This document shows, piece by piece, positions 29,309 to 37,560 of a stretch of DNA of 64,000 bases. This stretch comes from an uncultured Prevotella sp. (GTDB lineage: Bacteria > Bacteroidota > Bacteroidia > Bacteroidales > Bacteroidaceae). Each line of letters opens with the position of its first letter. The stretch's first letter is position 1. Position numbers and translations under genes: made by a program. Under the pieces are notes generated by a model, which was given only the letters and a program-made list of their open reading frames with translations, was not told where the DNA came from and searched no databases. The stretch spans positions 1 to 64,000 of the forward strand of contig CAJOIX010000003.1 in NCBI GenBank assembly GCA_905234815.1. Direction: 5' to 3'.

Positions 29309-29746
29309 ATGAAGACAAAATCTTTGATTCTCGGCATTTTGGCCTGTATTTGCTCTGTGATGGCTACCGCTTGCAGCAGCGATGACAATCTTGCTGTAAA
29401 CGAAGCCGTGATAACTGCCTTCCAGCAAAAATATCCCAACACCACTGCAAAATGGGGTTTTGAAAACAATCTCTACAAAGCAGAGTTCGTCAAAAATGGC
29501 GCTGAAGTTGATGCCTGGTTCCAGGCAGATGGCACTTGGGTGAAGAGTGAGACCGATCTGCAGGTGAGCGACCTGCCTGCCAATCTGAAAGAAATTATCA
29601 CACGGGATTATGCCCAATACGTTATAGATGATGTGGATTGGATTGAAACGCCCAACGGCAACTATTACGAAGTGGAACTTGAAAAGGCTGGCGCTGCAGA
29701 TCTCTACATCTACATCACTGCCGAAGGTCAGTACGTTAACCAATAA
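29309..29746 (+). CDS. PepSY-like lipoprotein (DUF2874 type)
   Basis: A 145-aa lipoprotein: signal peptide of about 21 residues ending in the lipobox SVMATAC. The mature part resembles the PepSY-like/BLIP-like domain common in Bacteroidales, with short repeated strand patterns such as FQQKYPNTTAKWGFENN and YYEVELEKAGAADLYIYITAEG. These proteins are exported; their ligand is generally unknown. The ORF is followed by a clear terminator. No promoter with a TTTG box is obvious. Confidence 0.82.
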   Translation: MKTKSLILGILACICSVMATACSSDDNLAVNEAVITAFQQKYPNTTAKWGFENNLYKAEFVKNGAEVDAWFQADGTWVKSETDLQVSDLPANLKEIITRDYAQYVIDDVDWIETPNGNYYEVELEKAGAADLYIYITAEGQYVNQ

Positions 29747-29770
29747 CGCAAGGCTGATACCATAAATGAG

Positions 29771-29805
29771 AAATGGAAGTTAACGCAAAAAATTAACTTC
29801 CATTT
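29771..29805 (+). terminator. Terminator after the PepSY-like gene
   Basis: Perfect 13-bp stem (AAATGGAAGTTAA and complement), 9-nt loop, then TTCTTTTTTTT. Confidence 0.9.
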
Positions 29806-29836
29806 TTCTTTTTTTTATTTATTGCCATGATTTTCT

Positions 29837-29844
29837 TATCTTCG
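29837..29844 (+). promoter_or_regulatory. -7 box at the response regulator gene
   Basis: TATCTTCG, one change from TAnnTTTG, only 4 nt before the ATG at 29849. If used, the transcript would be almost leaderless. Confidence 0.4.
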
Positions 29845-29848
29845 CCAC

Positions 29849-30547
29849 ATGAACTCACAACAACGTATTCTTGTAGTCGACGATGAGCAGGACCTTCGCG
29901 ACATTCTTCAGTTTCATCTCTCGCACGAAGGGTTTGCAGTTGATACGGCAGCCTCGGCGCAAAGCGCACTTGAACTGCATCCAGAAAATTATAATCTGCT
30001 GTTGCTCGACGTGATGATGGAGGGGATGAATGGCTTTGAACTGGCCCGACAACTCAAGCAACAGGCCAACTCAGCCGAATTGCCCATCATCTTTCTCACC
30101 GCCAAAGACACGGAAACAGACCTGCTGGAAGGTTTCCAGCTGGGAGCCGACGACTATATTGCAAAACCCTTCTCGCTCAAAGAACTCACGGCTCGCATAC
30201 GTGCTGTGCTCCACCGCACCGACAACAATCAACCATTGCTCAGTTTCAAAGGGCTCGAAGTTCATCCTGAGCAGAAATATGTGATTGTCGATAACCAGTC
30301 CATTGGCGCAACCCCCATCGAATATCAGCTCATGGAGCTTTTTCTGACACACAGAAACAGAATTTACTCACGCGAGGAACTCATTGATATTGTATGGCCC
30401 AGTGATGTGATTGTTACAGAACGAACAGTAGATGTAAACATCACTCGACTGAGAAAAAAACTCGGTGCGTATGCACAATACATTGTCACACGCACCGGAC
30501 ACGGCTATGGTTTCTTCACTTCAACAACAGAAAACACTCCACAATAA
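29849..30547 (+). CDS. OmpR-family response regulator
   Basis: A 232-aa DNA-binding regulator. The receiver domain holds the acidic pair VDDEQD (near 10), phospho-acceptor Asp in LLLDVMM (near 54) and the conserved Lys in YIAKPFS (near 105). The C-terminal winged helix (about 130-228) includes RTVDVNITRLRKKLG and TGHGYGF. It overlaps the histidine kinase by one base (TAATG), so the pair forms one two-component system. It resembles RprY-type regulators of Bacteroides, but targets cannot be inferred. Confidence 0.93.
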   Translation: MNSQQRILVVDDEQDLRDILQFHLSHEGFAVDTAASAQSALELHPENYNLLLLDVMMEGMNGFELARQLKQQANSAELPIIFLTAKDTETDLLEGFQLGADDYIAKPFSLKELTARIRAVLHRTDNNQPLLSFKGLEVHPEQKYVIVDNQSIGATPIEYQLMELFLTHRNRIYSREELIDIVWPSDVIVTERTVDVNITRLRKKLGAYAQYIVTRTGHGYGFFTSTTENTPQ

Positions 30548-31467
30548 TGAAAAAAATGACTGAAGGACAAAAGATGTTCGGGAACTTGTTGGCCATATTC
30601 TTCCTCTATGGCCTGTTCTTCATGCTCTTCGAAGATATCGATCGCAACCAGTTTGAGCCGCTCCACGACTTAATAGACTGGCAATTGCTGCTGTTTTTTG
30701 TCATCACGCTCTTTTTAGTTGCTGTTGTGCTGCATCGCTACTCCAAACGCATGGACGAACGCATCAGCCGAGAACAAGCCAAGAAAGAACACCAAATGCG
30801 CCGTGAACTCACGCAAAACATCTCACACGAACTGAAAACACCCGTGGCAAGCATTCAAGGATATTTGGAACTTATGCTCCACAATCCTGACATTAAACCA
30901 ACGCAGCAACAACAGTTTTTGGAAAAAAGTCTTGCGCAGACGCACCGACTCACCGCGTTGCTGCACGATCTCTCCACATTAAACCGAATGGATTATGCCA
31001 CTCAATGCCTCGAAAGAGAAGAGGTTGACATTATAGAAATTGTTCATGAGGTAGATACAAACACCTACCTGGCACGTCAACAACAACAGCAAACATTTAT
31101 AACAAATCTACCTGAAACGCTTCATGTAAGAGGTAACCGTGAACTGCTGTTCAGCATCTTCCAAAATCTTCTTGACAATAGTATCAAATACGCAGGCAAG
31201 AATACTACCATCTGCCTCTCGGCCACCAAAGAAAAGAAATACTGGAAATTTGTTTTCAGCGATAATGGCGTCGGCATCTTGCCTGAACACCGCAACAGGG
31301 TATTCGAAAGATTCTATCGCATAGACAAAGGGCGAAGCCGCAATCTGGGCGGCACGGGACTGGGACTATCCATCGTTAAAAATGCCGTAAAGCTCCATGG
31401 CGGGCAGATAAAAATTCAGGATGTGCCCAATGGCGGTGTGGCATTTGTCTTTACCATCGCCGAATAG
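30547..31467 (+). CDS. Sensor histidine kinase
   Basis: A 306-aa membrane kinase. Two transmembrane segments (about 12-28 and 46-66) enclose only a ~17-residue periplasmic loop, so it probably senses the membrane or a partner rather than a soluble ligand. The H-box ISHELKTPVASIQGYLEL is near residue 95, the N-box NLLDNSIKYAG near 208, and the G-boxes DNGVGIL and GGTGLGLSIVK near 240-280. There is no HAMP or PAS domain. It is shorter than RprX-type kinases. A strong terminator follows. Confidence 0.93.
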   Translation: MKKMTEGQKMFGNLLAIFFLYGLFFMLFEDIDRNQFEPLHDLIDWQLLLFFVITLFLVAVVLHRYSKRMDERISREQAKKEHQMRRELTQNISHELKTPVASIQGYLELMLHNPDIKPTQQQQFLEKSLAQTHRLTALLHDLSTLNRMDYATQCLEREEVDIIEIVHEVDTNTYLARQQQQQTFITNLPETLHVRGNRELLFSIFQNLLDNSIKYAGKNTTICLSATKEKKYWKFVFSDNGVGILPEHRNRVFERFYRIDKGRSRNLGGTGLGLSIVKNAVKLHGGQIKIQDVPNGGVAFVFTIAE

Positions 31468-31501
31468 AACTCTTGGTAAAAGACAAACTCAAATAAAAAT
31501 A

Positions 31502-31534
31502 AATCCCTGCTGGCATGAGTTGCCAGCAGGGATT
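31502..31534. terminator. Terminator between kinase gene and poly-His peptide gene
   Basis: Perfect 14-bp stem (AATCCCTGCTGGCA and complement) with a 5-nt loop, followed by ACTTTTATT. It serves the kinase gene and probably the convergent run as well. Confidence 0.88.
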
Positions 31535-31538
31535 ACTT

Positions 31539-31799
31539 TTATTCAATCGTCATCACATCTATATTTGATTCCTCTTCAGGATTAGGATCAGGTATCGTCC
31601 AAATCACTGCAGCATAGGTTAAGGAGGCTACAGCAACCACCAACAGAATAATGCGCATCCACTTGGAGAATAGTTTGCGCCAGCGTCTCCGATTGAAAGC
31701 ATAATCCTTGAATGGATTCAGTGTATCAAATAGCGACTCAGATCTCTTTATGCTGTCGTGATGATGGTGGTGATGATGATGGTGATGATGATCTTGCAT
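31539..31799 (-). CDS. Small membrane protein with an 11-histidine N-terminus
   Basis: An 86-aa protein beginning MQD followed by eleven consecutive His and then DS. A basic stretch (NRRRWRKLFSKW) precedes one transmembrane segment (about 48-68). The short tail is acidic (DPNPEEESNIDV). By the positive-inside rule the His tract would be cytoplasmic. I do not recognise the family. It lies 30 bp after hppA on the same strand, so a link to the pyrophosphatase, for example metal supply or buffering, is possible but only inferred. The tract is coded by mixed CAC/CAT codons. Confidence 0.75.
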   Translation of the reverse strand: MQDHHHHHHHHHHHDSIKRSESLFDTLNPFKDYAFNRRRWRKLFSKWMRIILLVVAVASLTYAAVIWTIPDPNPEEESNIDVMTIE

Positions 31800-31829
31800 T
31801 GTTTTATAATTGTAAAATTACCAATCAGA

Positions 31830-34028
31830 TTAATTAAACATGATGGTGAGGCCAGCCATAACGATGGACACCATCGACATGAGCTTAATCAAGATGTTGA
31901 GCGATGGACCGGATGTATCTTTGAAGGGGTCGCCCACGGTATCGCCCACGATGGTTGCTTTGTGAGCAAACGAGCCTTTACCGCCGAAATTGCCTTCCTC
32001 AACATTCTTCTTAGCATTGTCCCATGCGCCACCGGCATTGGCCATGAATACTGCCAGCGTGAAGCCACCAGCCAGACCGCCAACCAGCAGACCCAGCACA
32101 CCTGCTACGCCCAGTACCATACCAACGACGATAGGAATGATAATGGCAAGAATAGATGGGAAAATCATCTCGTGCTGAGCAGCGCGAGTAGAGATTTCTA
32201 CGCAGCGGCCATAGTCGGGAGTACCAGTACCTTCAAGTATTCCGGCAATTTCTTTAAACTGACGGCGCACTTCAACCACCATTTTCTGAGCAGCACGGCC
32301 CACAGCTTCCATGGTCAAACCGCAGAAGAGGAACGCAGCCATGGCGCCAATGAAAGCACCAACCAGCACACGTGGATTCATCAGGTTCACCTGGAAATAG
32401 TTCATAAAGTCGGGAATGGTAGCATCGGCAGCAGCGATTGTATCGCCAGCCAGATTCGTCAATTCCATACCAGCACGCGCCATAGCAATCTTGATTTCTT
32501 CGATATAGGAAGCAAGGAGTGCCAATGCTGTCAAGGCTGCACTGCCAATGGCGAAGCCTTTACCTGTGGCAGCAGTGGTGTTACCAAGTGCATCAAGTGC
32601 ATCAGTGCGATGACGAACCTCTTCGCCCAGTTCACTCATTTCAGCATTACCGCCAGCATTGTCGGCGATAGGACCATAGGCGTCGGTGGCAAGAGTGATA
32701 CCAAGGGTTGAGAGCATACCAACAGCGGCAATACCTACACCATACAGACCATGAGCCAAAGCCTCGGCTGTCATTTCTCCGTTGAATCCATTGGCGCAAA
32801 GATAGCTCAACATGATGGCTACACCGATGGTGATAACGGGGATGCAGGTAGAAATCATACCTGTGCCGATACCTTTAATAATCACGGTAGCAGAACCAGT
32901 GAGACCTGCTTCAGAAATTTTCTGAGTCGGTTTGTATGAGTGAGAAGTGTAGTACTCTGTTGCCTGACCAATGATTACACCAGCTGCCAGACCGCTGATA
33001 ACTGAGAAGGAGAGGCCAATCCAGTTTTTAACGCCAAGCAGATAGAGGATGGCAAACGTGGCCACGGCAATCAGTACGGCGCTGACGTTTGTTCCCAGTG
33101 CAAGCGATTTGAGCAAGTCGCGCATGGTGGCGCCTTCCTTGGTACGAACCAGAAAGATACCGATGAGCGAAAGGAATACGCCCACAGCGGCAATCAGCAT
33201 AGGAGCAATAACAGCTTGGAGTTGTTCCTCGCCCATTCCGGCATAAGCAGCGGCACCAAGTGCAGCAGTGGAAAGGATTGAACCGCAATAGCTCTCATAC
33301 AGGTCGGCACCCATACCAGCCACATCGCCCACATTGTCGCCTACGTTGTCGGCAATGGTTGCAGGGTTGCGGGGGTCGTCCTCGGGAATGTCGGCTTCCA
33401 CCTTACCCACGATGTCGGCACCTACGTCGGCTGCCTTTGTATAGATACCACCACCCACACGGGCAAAGAGCGCCTGAGTAGAAGCACCCATACCGAAGGT
33501 GAGCATAGTGGTGGTGATGATAATCAGTGCGGCAGAGTCGCCCTGATAGAACCAGTTGAGCACAACAAACCAAATGGCAATGTCGAGCAGACCCAGTCCA
33601 ACCACGGTCAGACCCATCACGGCACCTGAGCGGAAGGCGATTTTCAGACCTGCGTCGAGGCTCTTACGAGCTGCATTTGCTGTACGGCCGCTGGCATAGG
33701 TGGCAGTTTTCATACCGAAGAATCCTGCCAAACCAGAGAAGAAACCACCAGTTAGGAAGGCAAAGGGTACCCATTCGTTCTGCACCTTCAGGTAGTAAGC
33801 CATGAAGGCAAACAGGGCGCAGAGGGCGATGAATACGTAGAACACCACCTTGTACTGTTGTTTCAGATAAGCCATAGCGCCGTCGCGCACATACTTGGCA
33901 ATTTCTTTCATTCTCGGAGTTCCTTCGTCTGCCTTAATCATGGTGCAGAAGAAGTAGTAGGCCATGCCTAATGCCACGATAGAAGCGATGGGCACAAGCC
34001 AAAATACTTGAGGAATGTTCTCAAACAT
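31830..34028 (-). CDS. hppA: Ion-translocating membrane pyrophosphatase
   Basis: Hydrolyses PPi and pumps H+ and/or Na+ across the inner membrane. The 732 aa have about 16 transmembrane segments. The PPi site includes DNVGDNVGDVAGMGADLYES (about 210-230) and a second Asp-rich motif DAYGPIADNAGGNAEMS (about 435). The motif GNTTAATGKGFAIG has Ala where K+-independent enzymes have Lys, so it should be the K+-dependent type. Na+/H+ specificity cannot be fixed by eye; a Bacteroides relative is reported to move both ions. It follows the porin gene by 32 bp and precedes the poly-His gene. Confidence 0.96.
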   Translation of the reverse strand: MFENIPQVFWLVPIASIVALGMAYYFFCTMIKADEGTPRMKEIAKYVRDGAMAYLKQQYKVVFYVFIALCALFAFMAYYLKVQNEWVPFAFLTGGFFSGLAGFFGMKTATYASGRTANAARKSLDAGLKIAFRSGAVMGLTVVGLGLLDIAIWFVVLNWFYQGDSAALIIITTTMLTFGMGASTQALFARVGGGIYTKAADVGADIVGKVEADIPEDDPRNPATIADNVGDNVGDVAGMGADLYESYCGSILSTAALGAAAYAGMGEEQLQAVIAPMLIAAVGVFLSLIGIFLVRTKEGATMRDLLKSLALGTNVSAVLIAVATFAILYLLGVKNWIGLSFSVISGLAAGVIIGQATEYYTSHSYKPTQKISEAGLTGSATVIIKGIGTGMISTCIPVITIGVAIMLSYLCANGFNGEMTAEALAHGLYGVGIAAVGMLSTLGITLATDAYGPIADNAGGNAEMSELGEEVRHRTDALDALGNTTAATGKGFAIGSAALTALALLASYIEEIKIAMARAGMELTNLAGDTIAAADATIPDFMNYFQVNLMNPRVLVGAFIGAMAAFLFCGLTMEAVGRAAQKMVVEVRRQFKEIAGILEGTGTPDYGRCVEISTRAAQHEMIFPSILAIIIPIVVGMVLGVAGVLGLLVGGLAGGFTLAVFMANAGGAWDNAKKNVEEGNFGGKGSFAHKATIVGDTVGDPFKDTSGPSLNILIKLMSMVSIVMAGLTIMFN

Positions 34029-34060
34029 AGTGTAAAAAATTTAAGTATTTAGTAATAGTA

Positions 34061-35206
34061 TTAGAATCGGAAATCAAGTTCAATGTCGGCCATGTTGTAG
34101 TTATGGTCGGCCAGTGAACGGTCGTTCACGCGCACTACCTCGGCATTGATCTGAATATTTTTGTGGATGAGATAGTTCACACCGACTTCGTACATGGTCT
34201 TGGCCTTGGACCACTCTGCGTTGCTACGATACAAATCGTAGCGGGCCTTGGCGTAGAGTTTCTTCTTGATGATTGGTGCAATGGTGAGTGCATACACACC
34301 GTCGGCCTTATCGCCAATAGCGGGGTTCAGAGTGCAGTCGCCCGAGTGTTCGGCTTTCTGCATACGGGTTTTGAAGGCCTGACCTGTAGAGTGGATGTAT
34401 TCCGAGCGGAATGTCCAGTCGTTCACTTTGTATTCGGCAGAGAGGGCGTAGCGGCGCTGCGAGAGCGAGCGTGTGCCAGTGCGTTCCACTTGTTGTCCAT
34501 TGGCGTCGGTTTCGGTCCATGTTCCCTTGCGGGCATAAGAGCCGGTCCAGCCAAATGCACCAATGCGCATTCCTCTGACGGGCATCACCCAAAAACCTCC
34601 GATCAGATCTTTGCGCTGGTCAACATCGCTAATGTTGATGCCTTGGCCGTTGAACACGCCCACCTGGTAGTGGAGCAGTGCGCGACCTTTCGCGTTTTTC
34701 AGCAAATCACCCTGAATCTGCACACCGATGTCGCGACCATTGGATGCGTGCATACCGGCACGATCGCTGAAACCAGCCAGAGCACTCACGTTTTGCGAGT
34801 AGCTCATGAAGCCCTGATCGATTGGGTGCATGGGGTTTTCAAAGGTGAACGGACGTTTGAACTGACCTGCTTTCACCATGAAGAAGGGATATTTCTGCCA
34901 TTCGGCAAAGAGATCTACCACACGGGGCGAAGAGCCGAGCGTTGAGGTATTGCCGTTGAACTGAATCTGGGCTTTCCAATAGAAATCGTTGGCAATGCGG
35001 CCATCGAGCGACAGACGCAACATACGCAAACTGAACGAGTTGGACTTTGCCCCTTCCTGACCATTGGCCTGATACTGAAGCATACCATAGCCTGTAAGTT
35101 TCACGTCTTGAATCCAATCGGGAATCTTAATGGTCTTTTCTTTCTCCTGAGCGTTTGCCGTAAGGGCGAGACAGGCTACAAAGAGAGATACGAGAAGTTT
35201 TTTCAT
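34061..35206 (-). CDS. OprP/OprO-family porin
   Basis: A 381-aa outer-membrane protein with a signal peptide (MKKLLVSLFVACLALTANAQ). The body has alternating beta-barrel strands and the Bacteroidales OprP/O-type features: LTGYGMLQYQ at the start, RVVDLFAEW, MVKAGQFKRPFTFENPMHP, and a final aromatic FRF. Family members are phosphate- or pyrophosphate-selective porins, which fits the adjacent membrane pyrophosphatase, although ion selectivity is inferred. I chose the Met at 35206; the longer frame adds 26 non-signal residues. Confidence 0.85.
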   Translation of the reverse strand: MKKLLVSLFVACLALTANAQEKEKTIKIPDWIQDVKLTGYGMLQYQANGQEGAKSNSFSLRMLRLSLDGRIANDFYWKAQIQFNGNTSTLGSSPRVVDLFAEWQKYPFFMVKAGQFKRPFTFENPMHPIDQGFMSYSQNVSALAGFSDRAGMHASNGRDIGVQIQGDLLKNAKGRALLHYQVGVFNGQGINISDVDQRKDLIGGFWVMPVRGMRIGAFGWTGSYARKGTWTETDANGQQVERTGTRSLSQRRYALSAEYKVNDWTFRSEYIHSTGQAFKTRMQKAEHSGDCTLNPAIGDKADGVYALTIAPIIKKKLYAKARYDLYRSNAEWSKAKTMYEVGVNYLIHKNIQINAEVVRVNDRSLADHNYNMADIELDFRF

Positions 35207-35230
35207 CTGGTATTTAATTAAAGTAACGGG

Positions 35231-35238
35231 CAAATATA
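35231..35238 (-). promoter_or_regulatory. Porin -7 box
   Basis: TATATTTG on the minus strand, 25 nt before the start codon and within the gap after the YidE gene. It likely drives porin, hppA and the poly-His gene. Confidence 0.5.
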
Positions 35239-35277
35239 TACATTTTTTATTATATGCCTCTATTTTTCCTAATTTTT

Positions 35278-36963
35278 TTAACAAGCGAGCACCATGAGCT
35301 GTGCGGTGAAGATGCGCAGGAACATGGCCAGCGGATAAACCGTTGAATAACCCACGGCGGGGGCTTGCTTGCTACATTCGCCGTTGGCAAAGGCCAATGC
35401 GGGCGGATCGGTATATGAACCGGCTATCATACCCATCAGCGTGAAGTAATTGATTTTATACTTCAGGCGGGCGAAGGTGCCCACAAGCAGAATGGGGATA
35501 ACAGTGATCAGGAATCCACAATAGACAAACTTGATGCCATCGCCTGCCACAACCGTGTTCCAGAAACTTGCACCGGCTTTAATGCCGACACTGGCCAGGA
35601 ACAGCGCCAGACCGGTTTCGCGCAGCATCAGGTTGGCCGATGTGGTGGTGTAGTTCACGAGTTTGAGCAAGTGTCCATATCGCCCAATGAGGATGGCGAT
35701 GATGAGCGGACCGCCGGCCAAACCGAGCTTCAAGGGAACGGGCAATCCGGGAATGGCAAAGGGGATGCTACCGAAGATCAGGCCCACGAAGATACCGATG
35801 AAGATAGTGGCGATATTGGGGTGGTTCAGTCGCTGCTGCGAATCGCCAAAGAGTTCGGCTACACGCTGCACATTGTCTTCCGGACCAACCACCATGACGC
35901 GGTCGCCCACATGGAAGTGGTGGTTGCGCGAGGCAAAGAGTTCTATGCCGTGGCGGGTGATGCGGGTGATATTCACGCCATACACACTCGAGAAGTGCAT
36001 CTTGGCCAGTGTTTTTCCGTTGATTTTCTGCGAAGTGACAACCAGTCGGCGCGATACCATCGGCATATTCTCGTCAACGTGCTCCCACTCTTTCTCCAAG
36101 CGCGGGCCGATGAAGGTCTGAATGGGCTCGGCGTCGGCCTCGGCGCAGACGATGAGCACCTCGTCGCCAATGTGGAGCTGCGTGTCGCGATTGGGGATAG
36201 AAATCTGACCATCGTGCAAGATTCGGGTGCAAACCACGTCACGCTTCAGAAATTCGTTCACTTCCATCAGCGTACGACCGGCTATAAACTCGTTCTGCAC
36301 GCGCAGAATCATCTGGTGGGGCTTTTCGTGCGGGTTGGCTGCTTCGGCATCGGCCAGCTGCTGCTCTTCAGCCTGATAGCTTACCTTGCAGATATAGCGA
36401 ATGGCTATCATGGAGAGGATGATGCCCACAACGGCCAACGGATAGGCACAGGCATAGGCCGAAGCGATATCGGGTGCATTGCCGTTGGGGAAAAAAGCAC
36501 CCAATGCCTCGTTGGCTGCACCCAGACCTGGCGTATTGGTCACGGCGCCATAGAGCGTACCGATAAGCATGGGCAGATGCTGAGTGGTGGTTGTGTCGAA
36601 AAAGAGATAATAACAACCGAACATCACGGCGATGTTCAACAATACAATGCAAGTGGTGAGAATGTTCATGCGAACGCCGCCGGCGCGGAACGATTCAAAA
36701 AAGCCCGGGCCTACCTGCAAACCGATGCAAAAGACGAAGAGCACCAAGCCGAAATCTTGCATGAATGTGAGCACCGGCTGGGGACCCGTGAAGTGCAGAT
36801 GACCGGCCAGAATACCGGCGAAGAGCACGAAGGTCACGCCGAGGTTGATACCGAACACCTTGATTCGGCCAAGCATGACACCCACAAAAATTACACTTGC
36901 GTAGAGCAAAATGATGTGAGCCACAGAGTCTGTAGCTGTGAACAGGTTAATTATCCAATCCAT
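35278..36963 (-). CDS. AspT/YidE-family transporter with two TrkA-C domains
   Basis: A 561-aa inner-membrane protein. Five to six transmembrane segments in the N-terminal half (to about residue 185) and a second set after about 385 flank a cytoplasmic middle part with two RCK/TrkA-C domains (about 210-370). Those domains include MILRVQNEFIAGRTL and INGKTLAKM. The repeated membrane halves contain GLAANEALG-like sequence (here GLGAANEALGAFF) and GMIAGSYTDPPALAFA. This is the aspartate:alanine exchanger family; the substrate in Bacteroidetes is unknown. The leader is over 100 nt. Confidence 0.9.
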   Translation of the reverse strand: MDWIINLFTATDSVAHIILLYASVIFVGVMLGRIKVFGINLGVTFVLFAGILAGHLHFTGPQPVLTFMQDFGLVLFVFCIGLQVGPGFFESFRAGGVRMNILTTCIVLLNIAVMFGCYYLFFDTTTTQHLPMLIGTLYGAVTNTPGLGAANEALGAFFPNGNAPDIASAYACAYPLAVVGIILSMIAIRYICKVSYQAEEQQLADAEAANPHEKPHQMILRVQNEFIAGRTLMEVNEFLKRDVVCTRILHDGQISIPNRDTQLHIGDEVLIVCAEADAEPIQTFIGPRLEKEWEHVDENMPMVSRRLVVTSQKINGKTLAKMHFSSVYGVNITRITRHGIELFASRNHHFHVGDRVMVVGPEDNVQRVAELFGDSQQRLNHPNIATIFIGIFVGLIFGSIPFAIPGLPVPLKLGLAGGPLIIAILIGRYGHLLKLVNYTTTSANLMLRETGLALFLASVGIKAGASFWNTVVAGDGIKFVYCGFLITVIPILLVGTFARLKYKINYFTLMGMIAGSYTDPPALAFANGECSKQAPAVGYSTVYPLAMFLRIFTAQLMVLAC

Positions 36964-37078
36964 TTTTTGATTTATATATTATTAATTTTCTTGTCCACTG
37001 ATGGGCGAGGTCGGCACGGCTCTCTTCATGCGCTGAACGCGCCTGCGGGCCGAGCACGGCTCCTCTAAAAAGTGCCCA

Positions 37079-37110
37079 CAAAAGTAAGAAAATGTATCCA
37101 ATGTGCCAAA
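37079..37110 (-). promoter_or_regulatory. Promoter of the YidE/AspT gene
   Basis: TTTG (37107-37110), 20 nt, TACTTTTG (37079-37086) on the minus strand, an exact consensus match. The leader would be about 105 nt and GC-rich. Confidence 0.72.
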
Positions 37111-37212
37111 ATATACACCGCAGTCTAACGATTCTACTTGATTTAAATCAAAAATAAACAAATTTTCAAAAATTTCCGATAAAAAAGTTTAAAATTATTA
37201 ACGATTACCCTG

Positions 37213-37220
37213 TATTTTTG
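37213..37220 (+). promoter_or_regulatory. -7 box of the candidate small RNA
   Basis: TATTTTTG on the plus strand; the upstream -33 region (TTTA) is weak. Confidence 0.4.
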
Positions 37221-37225
37221 TCTCA

Positions 37226-37353
37226 GCAATCAAGCTCAAGTCTTTAATAGGTTAGGTAAAAAGAAAAACATTTGGTACATTCTTGTACCAAGACAAAACG
37301 AGAGAGAACGAAAAAAGAGTGAATGAACGCAGTGTTCATTTGCTCTTTTTTTT
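37226..37353 (+). ncRNA. Candidate small RNA with intrinsic terminator
   Basis: A TATTTTTG box at 37213-37220 on the plus strand is followed by about 130 nt without an ORF. It contains an 8-bp hairpin with a TTCT loop (37272-37291) and ends in a 12-bp hairpin (37317-37345) plus T8. Two pairs of that stem are G-U only if the plus strand is transcribed, so the terminator belongs to a plus-strand RNA. Both flanking genes are on the minus strand and leave it without another purpose. The 5' end is estimated from the box. No known RNA family is recognised. Confidence 0.5.
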
Positions 37354-37369
37354 GCATTTTACACCCCCT

Positions 37370-37510
37370 CAAAAAACAGGTGCAGAACTATCGGTTTCTA
37401 AAAGCTATGCTTTTGCCCTTCAAAAGCTATCCTTTTGCAGCCTAAAAGCTATGCTTTTGCCGTCCAAAAGCATAGCTTTTGAAAGCGGGTTTCTATCTTA
37501 TTGAAAATCA
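37370..37510. repeat. 22-bp-period palindrome element, copy 3
   Basis: Units start at 37400, 37422, 37444 and 37466: three forward (the second has ATCC in place of ATGC), the last inverted. Spacers are cccttc, cagcct and ccgtcc. The right border TGAAAATCA (37502-37510) is exactly 20 bp from the last unit. The left border is degenerate (CAAAAAACA). Confidence 0.9.
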
Positions 37511-37524
37511 AGTGCTTAGTAAAC

Positions 37525-37560
37525 TAAAAAAAAGTGATGTCTTGTTGAAAGGACATCACT
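37525..37560 (-). terminator. Terminator of the YycJ-like gene
   Basis: 9-bp stem (AGTGATGTC with GACATCACT) overlapping the stop codon; on the minus strand eight T follow. Confidence 0.85.

Larger units (their letters stand above)
36964..37555. other. Intergenic region between the YidE and YycJ-like genes
   Basis: A 592-bp gap with a GC-rich leader (37000-37070) of the YidE gene, its promoter, a plus-strand promoter-hairpin-terminator unit (candidate small RNA), repeat element 3 and the terminator of the YycJ-like gene. No protein gene is supported. Confidence 0.7.

Noticed and set aside
35671-37068. 465-codon ORF opposite the YidE gene
   Set aside because: It is antisense to a clear transporter gene and runs through that gene's promoter.
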